DNA of 64,000 nucleotides from an uncultured Bacilli bacterium (GCA_934098395.1 CAKOOM010000003.1:232343-296342), one strand, 5' to 3'; counted from the stretch's first letter, positions 36,198 to 45,316 are shown. The notes: generated by a model not told the origin, from the sequence alone. Numbers and translations are program-made.

Positions 36198-38669
36198 ATG
36201 CTTGAATTAAAAAAGATAACTAAAATTTATGAAACTGGTTCATTTAAACAAACTGCTCTAAATGATATTACTATAAATTTCCGAAAGAATGAATTTGTAT
36301 CTATCTTAGGACCATCAGGTTCCGGAAAAACGACCCTTTTAAATATCATTGGAGGATTAGACAAATATACCAGTGGTGATTTAATTATTAATGAATTACC
36401 CACTAAAAAATTTAATGATAGCGATTGGGATACCTTCCGTAATCATCGCGTTGGCTTTGTTTTTCAAAGTTATAATCTAATATCTCATCAAACTATTTTA
36501 TCAAATGTTGAACTAGCCCTAACTTTATCTGGAGTACCAAAAACCGAAAGAACAAAGAGGGCTAAAAAAGCCTTAGAACAAGTTGGACTAAAAGATCACG
36601 TTGATAAATTGCCAAATCAATTATCTGGCGGTCAAATGCAAAGAGTAGCCATTGCTAGAGCTCTAGTTAATGACCCTGAAATACTCCTTGCTGATGAACC
36701 AACCGGCGCCCTAGATACCGAGACTAGTAAAGAAATAATGAAGTTATTAAAAGACGTTTCTAAGAAAAAACTAGTAATAATGGTAACTCACAACCAAGAA
36801 TTAGCCGAAAAATATTCCACTAGAATTATCAGTATCAAAGATGGCAAAATAATAAATGACACCAATGCCTATGATGGTAAAATAAATACTAAACAAGATA
36901 AAGAAACTATTAAAACAAAAACTAAAAAAACCAGTATGAGCTTTAAAACCGCTCTAAGCCTAAGCTTTAATAATCTACTAACTAAAAAAGGCAGAACCAT
37001 CCTGACAGCTTTTGCCGGTAGTATCGGAATAATTGGAATATCACTAATATTATCATTATCGACTGGAGTTAATAACTATATTGCTAGAGTTCAAGAAGAT
37101 ACCCTAACAAGTTATCCATTATCCATTGAGTCAGCTACTGCCGATATGTCTACAATGTTAACTGATCTTGCTAATCAAAACAAAAGAGAAAAACATCAGG
37201 ACAAATTAATTTATTCAAATGACATAATGTCATCGATGGTCGAATCTATGTCTAGTCAAATAAAGACCAATAACCTAACTGAATTTAAAAAATATCTTGA
37301 AGAAAACTCTGATGAACTAGATAAATATGCTAATGATATTAAATACACCTACAATCTAGATTTACAAATATATAAAAAAGATACTGATAAAATAACTAAA
37401 TTAAACCCTTCAACTGTCTTTCAATCATTTGGTTTCAATTATCAGCAAGAAACTTTCCCAATGAATAGTAATCAATATATGGAAAACAGAATGAATGTCT
37501 TTAACGAATTATCTGAAAATAAAAATTTACTAAAAAACACCTATGATATTCTAGCTGGAAAATTACCAGAACATTACGATGAAGTAGTATTAATTGCTGA
37601 TAGTTATGGCGAAATTAGCGATTATGCACTATATTCAATTGGTATTAAAGACCAAGCTGAATTAACTAAAATGACTGAGAAGATCATGAAAGGTGAAAAG
37701 TTAGAAAAGACTACTCAAACAAGTTATACTTATGATGAATTATTAAATACCGAGTTTACCTTAGTATTAAATACCGATTATTATCAAAAACAAGGATCTA
37801 TTTGGGTAGATAAGTCATCAGATGAATCTTACATGAAAAAATTAATTGATAAAAGTCTAATCCTTAAAGTCGTAGGTATTATTAAACCAAATGAAGAATC
37901 ATCAATTACTACTAGTGGCGAAGTTGGATATACTAAAGAATTAACCGATTATGTTATTGAAAATATCAATAATTCAGAGATTGCTAAAGAACAATTGAAA
38001 AGTACTGACAAAAGTGTTCTTACTAATACTAATTTTTCAAGTATTAATACTTATGAAATGACTTTAGCATCCTTAGGAATTGTATCATTAGATACTCCTA
38101 AAACTATTAATATTTATCCTAAAGATTTTAAATCTAAAGAAGATATTATTAAAATAATTGATAAATATAATAAAGAAAAAGAAAATAACAAAGAAAAAGA
38201 TTTAGTTATAACGTATACTGATTATGTAGGAATTCTTATGAATAGTATTACCACTATTGTAGATGTTATTAGTTATGTTTTAATAGCATTTGTAAGTATT
38301 TCCCTAATCGTATCTTCTATAATGATAGGAGTTATAACTTACATCTCAGTTCTAGAGAGAACAAAAGAAATAGGTATATTAAGAGCCATCGGCGCCAGAA
38401 AGAAAGATATTTCACGCGTATTCAATGCTGAGACTTTCATAACAGGCCTAATTTCCGGAGTTTTAGGTATTATAATAACTATTATTCTAAATATTCCAAT
38501 TAATATTATTATCAAAAATTTATCCGGTATTAGTAATGTTTCATCATTGCCACCATTAGCCGCTATAATTTTAATAGCTATAAGTGTCTTTCTTACCGTT
38601 GTAGCAGGCCTAATCCCATCAAGTTACGCCAGCAAAAAAGATCCTGTTGTAGCTCTTCGCTCAGAATAA
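36198..38669 (+). CDS. ABC transporter with fused ATPase and FtsX-type permease
   Basis: The 823-residue protein begins at ATG 36198 behind AAAGGA. Residues about 1-225 form an ABC ATPase with Walker A GPSGSGKTTL (38-47), signature LSGGQ and Walker B LLADEPTGALD. A linker leads to a MacB/FtsX-like permease with four membrane segments (about 265, 690, 740 and 790) and a large extracellular domain between the first two. Such fused proteins commonly act in peptide or lipoprotein export or antimicrobial resistance, but the substrate is unknown here. The next gene encodes a thioredoxin-like lipoprotein. Confidence 0.9.
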   Translation: MLELKKITKIYETGSFKQTALNDITINFRKNEFVSILGPSGSGKTTLLNIIGGLDKYTSGDLIINELPTKKFNDSDWDTFRNHRVGFVFQSYNLISHQTILSNVELALTLSGVPKTERTKRAKKALEQVGLKDHVDKLPNQLSGGQMQRVAIARALVNDPEILLADEPTGALDTETSKEIMKLLKDVSKKKLVIMVTHNQELAEKYSTRIISIKDGKIINDTNAYDGKINTKQDKETIKTKTKKTSMSFKTALSLSFNNLLTKKGRTILTAFAGSIGIIGISLILSLSTGVNNYIARVQEDTLTSYPLSIESATADMSTMLTDLANQNKREKHQDKLIYSNDIMSSMVESMSSQIKTNNLTEFKKYLEENSDELDKYANDIKYTYNLDLQIYKKDTDKITKLNPSTVFQSFGFNYQQETFPMNSNQYMENRMNVFNELSENKNLLKNTYDILAGKLPEHYDEVVLIADSYGEISDYALYSIGIKDQAELTKMTEKIMKGEKLEKTTQTSYTYDELLNTEFTLVLNTDYYQKQGSIWVDKSSDESYMKKLIDKSLILKVVGIIKPNEESSITTSGEVGYTKELTDYVIENINNSEIAKEQLKSTDKSVLTNTNFSSINTYEMTLASLGIVSLDTPKTINIYPKDFKSKEDIIKIIDKYNKEKENNKEKDLVITYTDYVGILMNSITTIVDVISYVLIAFVSISLIVSSIMIGVITYISVLERTKEIGILRAIGARKKDISRVFNAETFITGLISGVLGIIITIILNIPINIIIKNLSGISNVSSLPPLAAIILIAISVFLTVVAGLIPSSYASKKDPVVALRSE

Positions 38670-38741
38670 ATAAAAAAATATTTAATTTTTTAAAAGAATA
38701 TGATATAATTAACAAGAAATTAAGTATTAAAGGAGTAACAT

Positions 38742-39326
38742 ATGAAGAAAAAAATATTATTAATTATATTACTAGTAACCGTACTTCTAACTGGATGCAA
38801 AGATAAAACTAAAGAAGAAGAGACTGATAGTCAAAAGTTTTCAAAAGAATATACTGACGTATCAGAATATAATGTCTTTGTATATAAAGACATCGATGAA
38901 ATAATTAAAATTCTAGAACATGGTACAGGTATTGTATATTTAGGATTTCCTGAATGCCCATGGTGTCAAGCTTATGTTCCAAAATTAAATGAAGTTGCCG
39001 ATGTTGAAGGCTTAGAAAAAATATACTACTATAACATTTATAATGATCGTAAGGAAAATACTGAAAAATATCAAAAAATTGTCAGTATCTTATCAGATCA
39101 TCTTCAGTATGATGAAGAAGGAAATAAACGAATTTTCGTACCTGCTATTATTGCCGTATCCGATGGCAAAATAGTTGGCTTTGATGACGAAACTTCTCTA
39201 GATACCTTAGGATTAGATGATCCTAAAGAATATTGGACCGAAGATAGAGTAAAAGCCTTAAAAGAAAAACTATCAAAAATGATAAGTCCTATCGTTGATA
39301 ACAAATGTACTGATTGTAATAAGTAA
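38742..39326 (+). CDS. Thioredoxin-like lipoprotein
   Basis: The 194-residue protein has a lipoprotein signal with lipobox LLTGC (Cys19). A thioredoxin-like domain follows with an active-site CPWC at about residue 67. It probably works as a thiol-disulfide protein outside the membrane and resembles bacteriocin-transport accessory proteins. It has an AAAGGAG site and a strong terminator. The C-terminal tail has a further CTDC pair. Confidence 0.8.
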   Translation: MKKKILLIILLVTVLLTGCKDKTKEEETDSQKFSKEYTDVSEYNVFVYKDIDEIIKILEHGTGIVYLGFPECPWCQAYVPKLNEVADVEGLEKIYYYNIYNDRKENTEKYQKIVSILSDHLQYDEEGNKRIFVPAIIAVSDGKIVGFDDETSLDTLGLDDPKEYWTEDRVKALKEKLSKMISPIVDNKCTDCNK

Positions 39327-39355
39327 ATATCTAGTTAAATCTAGATATTTTTTTT
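39325..39355 (+). terminator. Rho-independent terminator
   Basis: A perfect 10-bp stem (39325-39334 with 39341-39350), a TTAAAT loop and a T run. Confidence 0.85.
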
Positions 39356-39444
39356 ATAAAAAACCAAAAAAATTAAAATAAAAAAAGTAAAATCCTCAAA
39401 ATAAATTTAATAATAATAATGAAAGAGCAGAGAAAAGAGGAATA

Positions 39445-40521
39445 ATGAAAAAAATAATAACACTTTTAACCTTATTTTTATTACTACCAGTAGCATCCGC
39501 TAGTGACTCAATAGATATTACTGATAAGAGCGAAATTAAATATAAGTGGTATAAGATAGAAAAAGAAGACGGTATATACTATGAAAAAGGTAAAAATCTA
39601 GAAGGATATATTGAAGATAAAAACAACTACAAAGTAAGTTATAATTACACAATATGGTCGCAAAGTAATTGTTATGATTCACGAGAAAATTTCGTAATAG
39701 AAAGTAAACAGACCTATATCTATGAGTCAGTTATAAAAATTAGATATATTTTATTAGAAGATATTGAAGAAAAAGATATTAAAGAGATAAGTATATATTC
39801 AGGTAATAAAAAGATAGAACATAAAATAATATCAACTTCTGATAAAAAGATAAAAATAGATCTTCAATCCCTCTATTATGTAGATGATCTTTGGATGTAT
39901 ATTGATACTACAAAGCCATATAAAATATTAACATCTCCCAATGAATCATTCGCACTTCTTGCTCTTTCAAAAAACGTTGAAAATACCAAGATATTATTAC
40001 CAGATAAAACATGGATAACTAATAAAACAGTATATAACACGGAATACAACGATGCCTTTCGTCATAAAACAGATTTTATTAAAAGTATTCGTTCAGAGAC
40101 AAACTGTAGAAAAGCTAAGATCTATACTTATAGATATAAAATAAAAAAGCTTTACTATGACGATAATTATTATAAGTTTATCCCTAATTATATTAAAGAT
40201 GAATCAGATTATATTATTGAGTATACTTCTAAAATTCCTACAAAGACAATAACTATAACTAATACTAAAAAAGAACAAATAATAAAAAAGGAATATATTT
40301 ATAACGAAGTTATAAAAGAAGTAACCAAAAAAGAAGAAAAACAAAACACACCACCCATTAACAACACTAAATATATAGAAACAGAAACAATCAAAAAAGT
40401 AACTAAAGTTCCCAAGCGTGTTTATTTATTAATAATATTTCAAACAATCATAATTATTTTAGAAACAATTCTCGTATGCAAAAAAAGTCGAGCGAAACAT
40501 TTATCTAGTTTTGTCGAATGA
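39445..40521 (+). CDS. Exported membrane-anchored protein of unknown function
   Basis: The 358-residue protein has a signal peptide (about 1-20, ending ASA), a long polar Tyr/Lys/Ile-rich extracellular part, a Lys/Thr-rich stalk (about 265-320) and one C-terminal membrane segment (about 326-347) with a short basic tail. No domain is recognised. It has a GAGGAA site and lies just upstream of the sporulation cluster. A Spo0A box overlaps its last codons, so its 3' end also serves as control DNA for the next genes. Confidence 0.6.
   Translation: MKKIITLLTLFLLLPVASASDSIDITDKSEIKYKWYKIEKEDGIYYEKGKNLEGYIEDKNNYKVSYNYTIWSQSNCYDSRENFVIESKQTYIYESVIKIRYILLEDIEEKDIKEISIYSGNKKIEHKIISTSDKKIKIDLQSLYYVDDLWMYIDTTKPYKILTSPNESFALLALSKNVENTKILLPDKTWITNKTVYNTEYNDAFRHKTDFIKSIRSETNCRKAKIYTYRYKIKKLYYDDNYYKFIPNYIKDESDYIIEYTSKIPTKTITITNTKKEQIIKKEYIYNEVIKEVTKKEEKQNTPPINNTKYIETETIKKVTKVPKRVYLLIIFQTIIIILETILVCKKSRAKHLSSFVE
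40510..40518 (+). promoter_or_regulatory. Exact Spo0A box upstream of the spoIIAA-like gene
   Basis: TTTGTCGAA matches the known 0A box consensus TTTGTCRAA at all positions. It lies 54 bases before the ATG of the spoIIAA-like gene. Spo0A activates spoIIA in Bacillus. Confidence 0.6.
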
Positions 40522-40571
40522 ATACCCAAAAATAACAATTTATGTTAAATTCTAATAGAGAGGAAAAAAGT

Positions 40572-40880
40572 ATGTTAAAAACAAATTTTGAATACCGAAA
40601 AGGAATATTTTTTATTCGCTTAATCGGAGAAATGAATAAAGAGAATTGTAAAAGCAAAGAATTAGAAATAAAACAGATATTAACATGGTCAAACTTTGAA
40701 TACGTTGTAATTAATACTAATTTTTTAAATAAAATAGATCTAGATGGTCTAAACTCTATTGCTGAAATATGTTCTATCACCGTAAAGCAAAGTAACCTAG
40801 TAATATGTGATAGATTTAATATATTAAAAAAATTAATAAATAATATTCCATATATTAAAGATGAAATAGAAGTATTATAA
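40572..40880 (+). CDS. spoIIAA: SpoIIAA-like anti-sigma factor antagonist with Asp at the phosphorylation site
   Basis: In Bacillus, SpoIIAA frees sigma-F by binding SpoIIAB and is switched off by phosphorylation of Ser58. This 102-residue protein aligns over its whole STAS domain (IRLIGEMNKEN near residues 15-25; NKIDLDGLNSI near 53-63). The usual DSSGLG motif is DLDGLN, so residue 58 is Asp. The ATG at 40572 follows AGAGAGGA. The sigma factor gene begins 14 bases later, and spoIIAB, normally between them, is absent. Confidence 0.75.
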   Translation: MLKTNFEYRKGIFFIRLIGEMNKENCKSKELEIKQILTWSNFEYVVINTNFLNKIDLDGLNSIAEICSITVKQSNLVICDRFNILKKLINNIPYIKDEIEVL

Positions 40881-40894
40881 AAAGGAGAGATTTT

Positions 40895-41551
40895 ATGACT
40901 AATATAACAGATGTAATTGTTGAAAATGAAGCTCTTATTTATAAAATAATAAATAAATATCGTAATCATTTTGAATTAGAGGATTTATATCAGGTAGCCG
41001 TAATGGGCTTTATCAAAGCAAGTGCTAATTACAAAGAAGAATATAATACTAAGTTTACCACTTATGCTTATCCATACATTCTTGGCGAAGTATTAAAATA
41101 TGTAAACGATTATCGTAGTATTAAAATAAACAAAAATAATAAAAGTCTATATTTAAAAATATTGAAAGCTACTGAAATTTTAACACAAAAATTAATGAAA
41201 GTCCCAACATCTTATGAACTATCATTATTTTTAGAAATAGACGAGCAGGTTATTGATGAAGTTATAAATAATTATGCTACTATCGAAAGTTTAGATAAAT
41301 TAGTATCTTCAGACGATAAAAATTTAAAACTATATGATAAAATTGGTTATCAAGACTCATCTATTGAAAATTATTCTCTATTATCAGAATTAGACAAGTT
41401 ATCAGACGAAGAGAGATACCTAATCGAATCCAGATATTATAATGACATGTCTCAAAAAGAAGTTGGTGAAAAGTTAGGAATGTATCAAGTAGAAGTATCA
41501 AGAAAGGAAAAAAAGATTTTAAAGAAGTTATATGACGGAATTTCCGCATAA
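40895..41551 (+). CDS. sigF: Sporulation sigma factor, sigma-F-like
   Basis: A sigma factor of the sigma-F/G/B family. The 218-residue protein has region 2 (HFELEDLYQVAVMGFIKAS, FTTYAYPYILGEV), region 3 (about 95-135) and region 4 with a helix-turn-helix (about 180-210). It lacks the early extension of sigma-G. Its place behind a SpoIIAA-like gene supports sigma-F. Without a neighbouring SpoIIAB its control must differ or the anti-sigma factor must be elsewhere. It has an AAAAGGAGAG site and overlaps the next gene by 20 bases. Confidence 0.82.
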   Translation: MTNITDVIVENEALIYKIINKYRNHFELEDLYQVAVMGFIKASANYKEEYNTKFTTYAYPYILGEVLKYVNDYRSIKINKNNKSLYLKILKATEILTQKLMKVPTSYELSLFLEIDEQVIDEVINNYATIESLDKLVSSDDKNLKLYDKIGYQDSSIENYSLLSELDKLSDEERYLIESRYYNDMSQKEVGEKLGMYQVEVSRKEKKILKKLYDGISA

Positions 41552-41771
41552 TGATATTTATCTCTTAGTATCTAATAATATTAAAAAATACCGTAAAATC
41601 AACAAAATGACTCAAAAAGAGTTAGCTAAACGAAGTGGATATTCATATGCCTTTATCAGAAGAATAGAAGGACCTAATTGTAAAAAGAATTTTTCACTTC
41701 AAACTGTTTTTCTAATATCTTACGCATTAGGAATAGAAATTAAGTCTCTATTCGAAGATGATAACATATAA
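41532..41771 (+). CDS. XRE-family helix-turn-helix regulator
   Basis: The 79-residue protein is a single HTH_XRE domain (about 12-75) with MTQKELAKRSGYSYAFIRRIE as the HTH core. It starts 20 bases inside the end of the sigma factor gene, so translation is probably coupled. It is not part of the usual spoIIA operon and may regulate this cluster. It could also be a late insertion. Confidence 0.85.
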   Translation: MTEFPHNDIYLLVSNNIKKYRKINKMTQKELAKRSGYSYAFIRRIEGPNCKKNFSLQTVFLISYALGIEIKSLFEDDNI

Positions 41772-41777
41772 TAAAAT

Positions 41778-42017
41778 ATGAAAATAATAGATAAATTAGA
41801 TAGATATCTAAATGAAAATGAGTATAAGTTAATACTTGATAATAATAGATTAAATATTGTTAATTATGAAGAAATAATAGATTTTTCACTATCAAACATT
41901 AAAGTAAAATTAAAAGATAAAATAGTATCCATCGAAGGAAGAAATCTAGTTATAAATAAAATGGTCGATAATGAGCTTTTAATAACTGGCAATATTTCTA
42001 ATATCAGCATAAAATAG
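41778..42017 (+). CDS. yqfC: YqfC/YabP family sporulation protein
   Basis: The 79-residue protein shows the family pattern NIVNYEEIIDFS, the strand SIEGRNLVINKMVDNELLITGNI, and length. YqfC is made under sigma-E in the mother cell. It lies 6 bases after the XRE gene and upstream of yqfD, the usual pair. Confidence 0.82.
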   Translation: MKIIDKLDRYLNENEYKLILDNNRLNIVNYEEIIDFSLSNIKVKLKDKIVSIEGRNLVINKMVDNELLITGNISNISIK

Positions 42018-42053
42018 CTTATAAAAGCATATTTATTTATAGGTGCATATACT

Positions 42054-43223
42054 ATGAATAATAGTTATATAAAAATAAAAGTTAAAGGTAAAAATGTTAA
42101 TAATTATCTTAAATGGTTAATAAAAGAAAAGATAAACATTATAAATATTAATATAGTCAATCATAATGAATTATTATTAATAACAGAATACCAATACTAT
42201 CAAAAACTCAAAAGTTACTCTAAAACATATAGTGTTTCAGTTATAAAAAAGTATGGAAAGTTAAGATTCATTGAATTTATTAAGACCAATATTATTCTTC
42301 TTGTTAGTATTCTTCTTGCAATTATTTTATTATATACTTTGTCAAATTATATTTTTTCAATAGATATCGTATATAACGATAAAGAAATTGTAAATAAACT
42401 TCAAAAAGAATTAGCTCAGTATGATATAACTAGATTTAAAAAGAAGAAAACCCAAGACTATCTTGAAAAGGTAAAAAAAGATATTCTCAAAAATAATAAG
42501 GATACTTTGGAATGGATTGAAATTGAAGAAGATGGTACAAAATATATAGTAAAGCTCGTAGAAAGAAAAAAAGAAGTTAAAGAAAATGAATATACTTACC
42601 AATCAATAATAGCTAGTAAAAATGCCACAATTACTTCAATAAAAGCCTATTCTGGAGAAAAAGTCAAAACAGTTAATCAATACGTTCAAAAAGGTGAAAC
42701 CATTATAAGCGGTGTAATGCAAAAACCAGATGGTACAAATATTTTTGAAAAAGCTAAAGGTCGCGTATATGGAGAAGTTTGGTACAAGGTAAATCTTGAA
42801 TACCCATTATATTATCAAGAAGAAAAAGTAACAGGAAAGAATAAAACCATTATAACCATTAATTTTCTTGATAAACAAATACCATTATTCCCATATAAAA
42901 AATACAAACAATTTAAACATAACTCAAGTAAAATTCTTGAAAGTAAATTATTACCTATAAGTTTAACTAAAGAAAACTTGTACGAAGTAATTGTTAAAGA
43001 AGAAATATATACCGAAGAAAAAGCTGTATCTATTGCTAAAAAATTAGCCAAAAAAAAATTAAAAGAAAAAAATAATAAGATAATTGAAATAAATGACATT
43101 CAAATATTAGAAAAAGTTAATCTTGGTTCGAAGATAAAATTAAATTTATTTATCTCGGTCAACGAAGATATTACCGAAATAATCGAAGTAAAAGAAGAAA
43201 TGTTAGAAAAACCAAATGAATAA
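42054..43223 (+). CDS. yqfD: Sporulation protein YqfD
   Basis: The 389-residue protein has a globular start (about 1-80), one membrane segment (about 81-105) and a large external domain with LVERKKEV, NATITSIKAYSGEKVKTVNQ and the QYVQKGETIISG segment typical of YqfD/SpoIV-like proteins. It is expected in the mother-cell membrane during sporulation. It starts behind ATAGGTG. phoH, which often follows yqfD, is absent. Confidence 0.88.
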   Translation: MNNSYIKIKVKGKNVNNYLKWLIKEKINIININIVNHNELLLITEYQYYQKLKSYSKTYSVSVIKKYGKLRFIEFIKTNIILLVSILLAIILLYTLSNYIFSIDIVYNDKEIVNKLQKELAQYDITRFKKKKTQDYLEKVKKDILKNNKDTLEWIEIEEDGTKYIVKLVERKKEVKENEYTYQSIIASKNATITSIKAYSGEKVKTVNQYVQKGETIISGVMQKPDGTNIFEKAKGRVYGEVWYKVNLEYPLYYQEEKVTGKNKTIITINFLDKQIPLFPYKKYKQFKHNSSKILESKLLPISLTKENLYEVIVKEEIYTEEKAVSIAKKLAKKKLKEKNNKIIEINDIQILEKVNLGSKIKLNLFISVNEDITEIIEVKEEMLEKPNE

Positions 43224-43283
43224 ATTATATTTACATATTTTTAAATATAATATATAATTATGGTAGAAGAATAGGTGATTGTT

Positions 43284-43667
43284 ATGATACAGACACAAAC
43301 AATAGATATAACACATGTAAAAAAAATATTAGAAAATAGTCCTCATTTTGATAAGATAGTTAATTATGAATATCCATATGGTGATATTCTTTCTAAAAAA
43401 ATAATAGATTGGTATCGTGAATTAATTTTTTCAGCCAATGGTAATAATGAAAATCAACTCATGTTAATAAATGCTCTAGATAAAAGTTTGTATTTGTATA
43501 TAAGAGATAATAAATATAAAAGGGGACTTCGTAAAATAATTAGTGTTGATGATTTAACTTTTGAATCCAAAGATACAATTAAAGATGTTATAAAAAAATT
43601 ACTAGAGTATACCAATGTATATGAAAACAAAGAGGTAAGAGAGGTTAGCATAGCTAAGTGGCTATAA
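43284..43667 (+). CDS. Protein of unknown function
   Basis: The 127-residue soluble protein starts at ATG 43284 behind ATAGGTG; the upstream GTG at 43275 is less likely. It is mainly charged and helical with no signal peptide. No motif is recognised. It occupies the place usually held by phoH after yqfD, so a sporulation link is possible but unproven. Confidence 0.55.
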   Translation: MIQTQTIDITHVKKILENSPHFDKIVNYEYPYGDILSKKIIDWYRELIFSANGNNENQLMLINALDKSLYLYIRDNKYKRGLRKIISVDDLTFESKDTIKDVIKKLLEYTNVYENKEVREVSIAKWL

Positions 43668-43727
43668 AACATCTCTTTTTCTTTACAAAATAAATATATT
43701 TGTTATAATTAATATGGAGGGATTCTT

Positions 43728-44258
43728 ATGGGAAGAGAATTAAGAAGAAAACAAGCAAAGAGAGAAGGAAAAAGTCTTCAAAAACCAGTCGTTAAAGAAG
43801 AAAATAATATGAAGAAGATGCTTAAAATAGTTTTTGGACTAATCGCATTCTTTGCAATACTATATTTATTACTTGGTATATTTGTAACTAAAGAAATTAA
43901 ATGGTTTGATAAATCAAACAATAATAATAATTCATCAAATGGATCAGGCGTGACTAACTCAATCTTAGCATCAGCAATATTCAAACAATCACCTGAAGAA
44001 TATTATGTATATTTTTATGATTTTTCTGATGAAGATACAAAAATAACATCTGCTATTACTACTAATATAACTAACTTACAAGTATATCGTGTGGATACAA
44101 GTTCAGCGATGAACTCAAAGTATGTATCTGATGAGACTAATAAAGATGCCAAAAATCTAGAGCAATTGAAAGTAAAAGCTCCAACATTAATAAAAATTAC
44201 TGGTGAAACTATTACTGAATATTATGAATCTAACGAAATAATAAACAATTTAAAGTAA
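43728..44258 (+). CDS. Membrane-anchored protein with possible thioredoxin-like fold
   Basis: The 176-residue protein has a very basic start, one membrane segment (about 29-51), an Asn/Ser linker and an external domain (about 80-176). The order YYVYFYDFSDED, then LQVYRVDTS, then KAPTLIKITGETITEYYES resembles the strand pattern and cis-Pro loop of thioredoxins, but the CxxC pair is missing. It may be a redox-inactive relative. It starts behind TATGGAGGGA. Confidence 0.6.
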   Translation: MGRELRRKQAKREGKSLQKPVVKEENNMKKMLKIVFGLIAFFAILYLLLGIFVTKEIKWFDKSNNNNNSSNGSGVTNSILASAIFKQSPEEYYVYFYDFSDEDTKITSAITTNITNLQVYRVDTSSAMNSKYVSDETNKDAKNLEQLKVKAPTLIKITGETITEYYESNEIINNLK

Positions 44259-44267
44259 CATATAATT

Positions 44268-44296
44268 AATACGAGTAAAAAATGCTTGTATTTTTT
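44268..44296 (+). terminator. Terminator before rplS
   Basis: An 8-bp stem with one G-U pair (44268-44275 with 44285-44292), then T residues. Confidence 0.7.
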
Positions 44297-44321
44297 CAAC
44301 TATTATGATAAAATTTATAAA

Positions 44322-44378
44322 TGAGCAATCCGCTGTAACTATTTTTGCATGATTGTAGTAAAGAAAAGGAGATGAATA
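44322..44378 (+). ncRNA. Possible ribosomal protein L19 leader
   Basis: A leader of about 60 bases with CCGCTG and TTTTGCATGATTGTAG-like segments lies before rplS. I recall similar sequence in L19 leader RNAs of low-GC bacteria, which control rplS by feedback. A promoter (TTGTAT 44286-44291, 17 bases, TAAAAT 44309-44314) overlaps the previous terminator. Confidence 0.4.
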
Positions 44379-44382
44379 TACG

Positions 44383-44739
44383 ATGACAAAAAATTTGATT
44401 GAAAAAATAACAGAAAAGCAAATCAACCCAAATGTTCCAGAATTTAGAGTTGGAGACACAGTTAACGTTGGTTGCAAAATCATCGAAGTAAAGGGAGGAA
44501 AAGCTAAAGAAAGAATCCAAAACTTCGAAGGTATAGTTATTTCAAGAAAAGGAACTGGTGCAACTGAAACATTCACAGTAAGAAAAATATCTTCTGGTAT
44601 TGGTGTAGAAAGAACATTCCCAATACATAGTCCAAATATTGCTTCAATCACAGTTGTTAAACAAGGAAAAGTAAGAAGAGCAAAATTATATTTCTTAAGA
44701 ACTAGAGAAAGTCAATACAAGATTAAAGAAAGAAGATAG
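44383..44739 (+). CDS. rplS: 50S ribosomal protein L19
   Basis: The 118-residue protein has typical L19 motifs: [39 protein letters not shown] split by a short strand, and the basic tail [15 protein letters not shown]. It starts behind AAAGGAGATG. lepB and rbgA follow, as in Bacillus-type operons, but rpsP, rimM and trmD are not directly upstream. Confidence 0.96.
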   Translation: MTKNLIEKITEKQINPNVPEFRVGDTVNVGCKIIEVKGGKAKERIQNFEGIVISRKGTGATETFTVRKISSGIGVERTFPIHSPNIASITVVKQGKVRRAKLYFLRTRESQYKIKERR

Positions 44740-44777
44740 TAAACCCAAGTTTATTATCTTTATTATGTGGAGGCAAA

Positions 44778-45275
44778 GTGAAAAAGATTACAAAAGAACT
44801 ATTTCCATACATTATCATAATTATAGTCGTAGTTTTAATCAGATCATATATTGTAACCCCGGTAATCGTATCTGGAGATTCGATGGTGCCTACACTTGAT
44901 GATAAACAAATATTATTACTAAATAAAATTGATTATCGTTTTAATGAAATTAAAAGAAATGATATTGTTGTCATTAAGGTAGGAAAAAGCGAAATAATTA
45001 AAAGAATAATTGGCTTACCTGGAGAAACAATTGAATATAGAAATAATATACTATATATTAACGGTCATGAATATAAAACAGATTACAATTTTGATACTGA
45101 AGATTTTACATTAAAAAGTATCTGTAACTGTGAAACAATTCCCAAAGATAAATATTTTGTCTTAGGAGATAACCGTGCTGTTTCATCCGATAGTAGAATT
45201 ATTGGTTTAATTGATCGAAAAGATATTAAAGGAAAAACAACTATAAGTATTTGGCCTATGAAAAAAATAAAATAA
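44778..45275 (+). CDS. lepB: Type I signal peptidase
   Basis: Cleaves Sec signal peptides at the outer face of the membrane. It starts with GTG at 44778 behind GGAGG. The 165-residue protein has one N-terminal membrane segment (about 10-23), the nucleophile Ser35 in GDSMVPTL and the general base Lys75 in KRIIGLPGE, plus GDNRAVSSDSR. It is a prokaryotic Ser/Lys enzyme and not the Ser/His SipW type expected for the TasA-like proteins. Confidence 0.94.
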   Translation: MKKITKELFPYIIIIIVVVLIRSYIVTPVIVSGDSMVPTLDDKQILLLNKIDYRFNEIKRNDIVVIKVGKSEIIKRIIGLPGETIEYRNNILYINGHEYKTDYNFDTEDFTLKSICNCETIPKDKYFVLGDNRAVSSDSRIIGLIDRKDIKGKTTISIWPMKKIK

Positions 45276-45316
45276 CAACTAAGTAAGTAACCTCAAAAAA
45301 GGAGTAGTGAAGTTAA

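Noticed and set aside
43600..43685. Terminator after the 127-aa gene
   Set aside because: Only a short, imperfect stem can be drawn, so I could not support a clear hairpin.
44778..45275. lepB as the SipW-type peptidase for the TasA-like proteins
   Set aside because: It has the Ser/Lys pair of ordinary bacterial signal peptidases, not the Ser/His arrangement of SipW.
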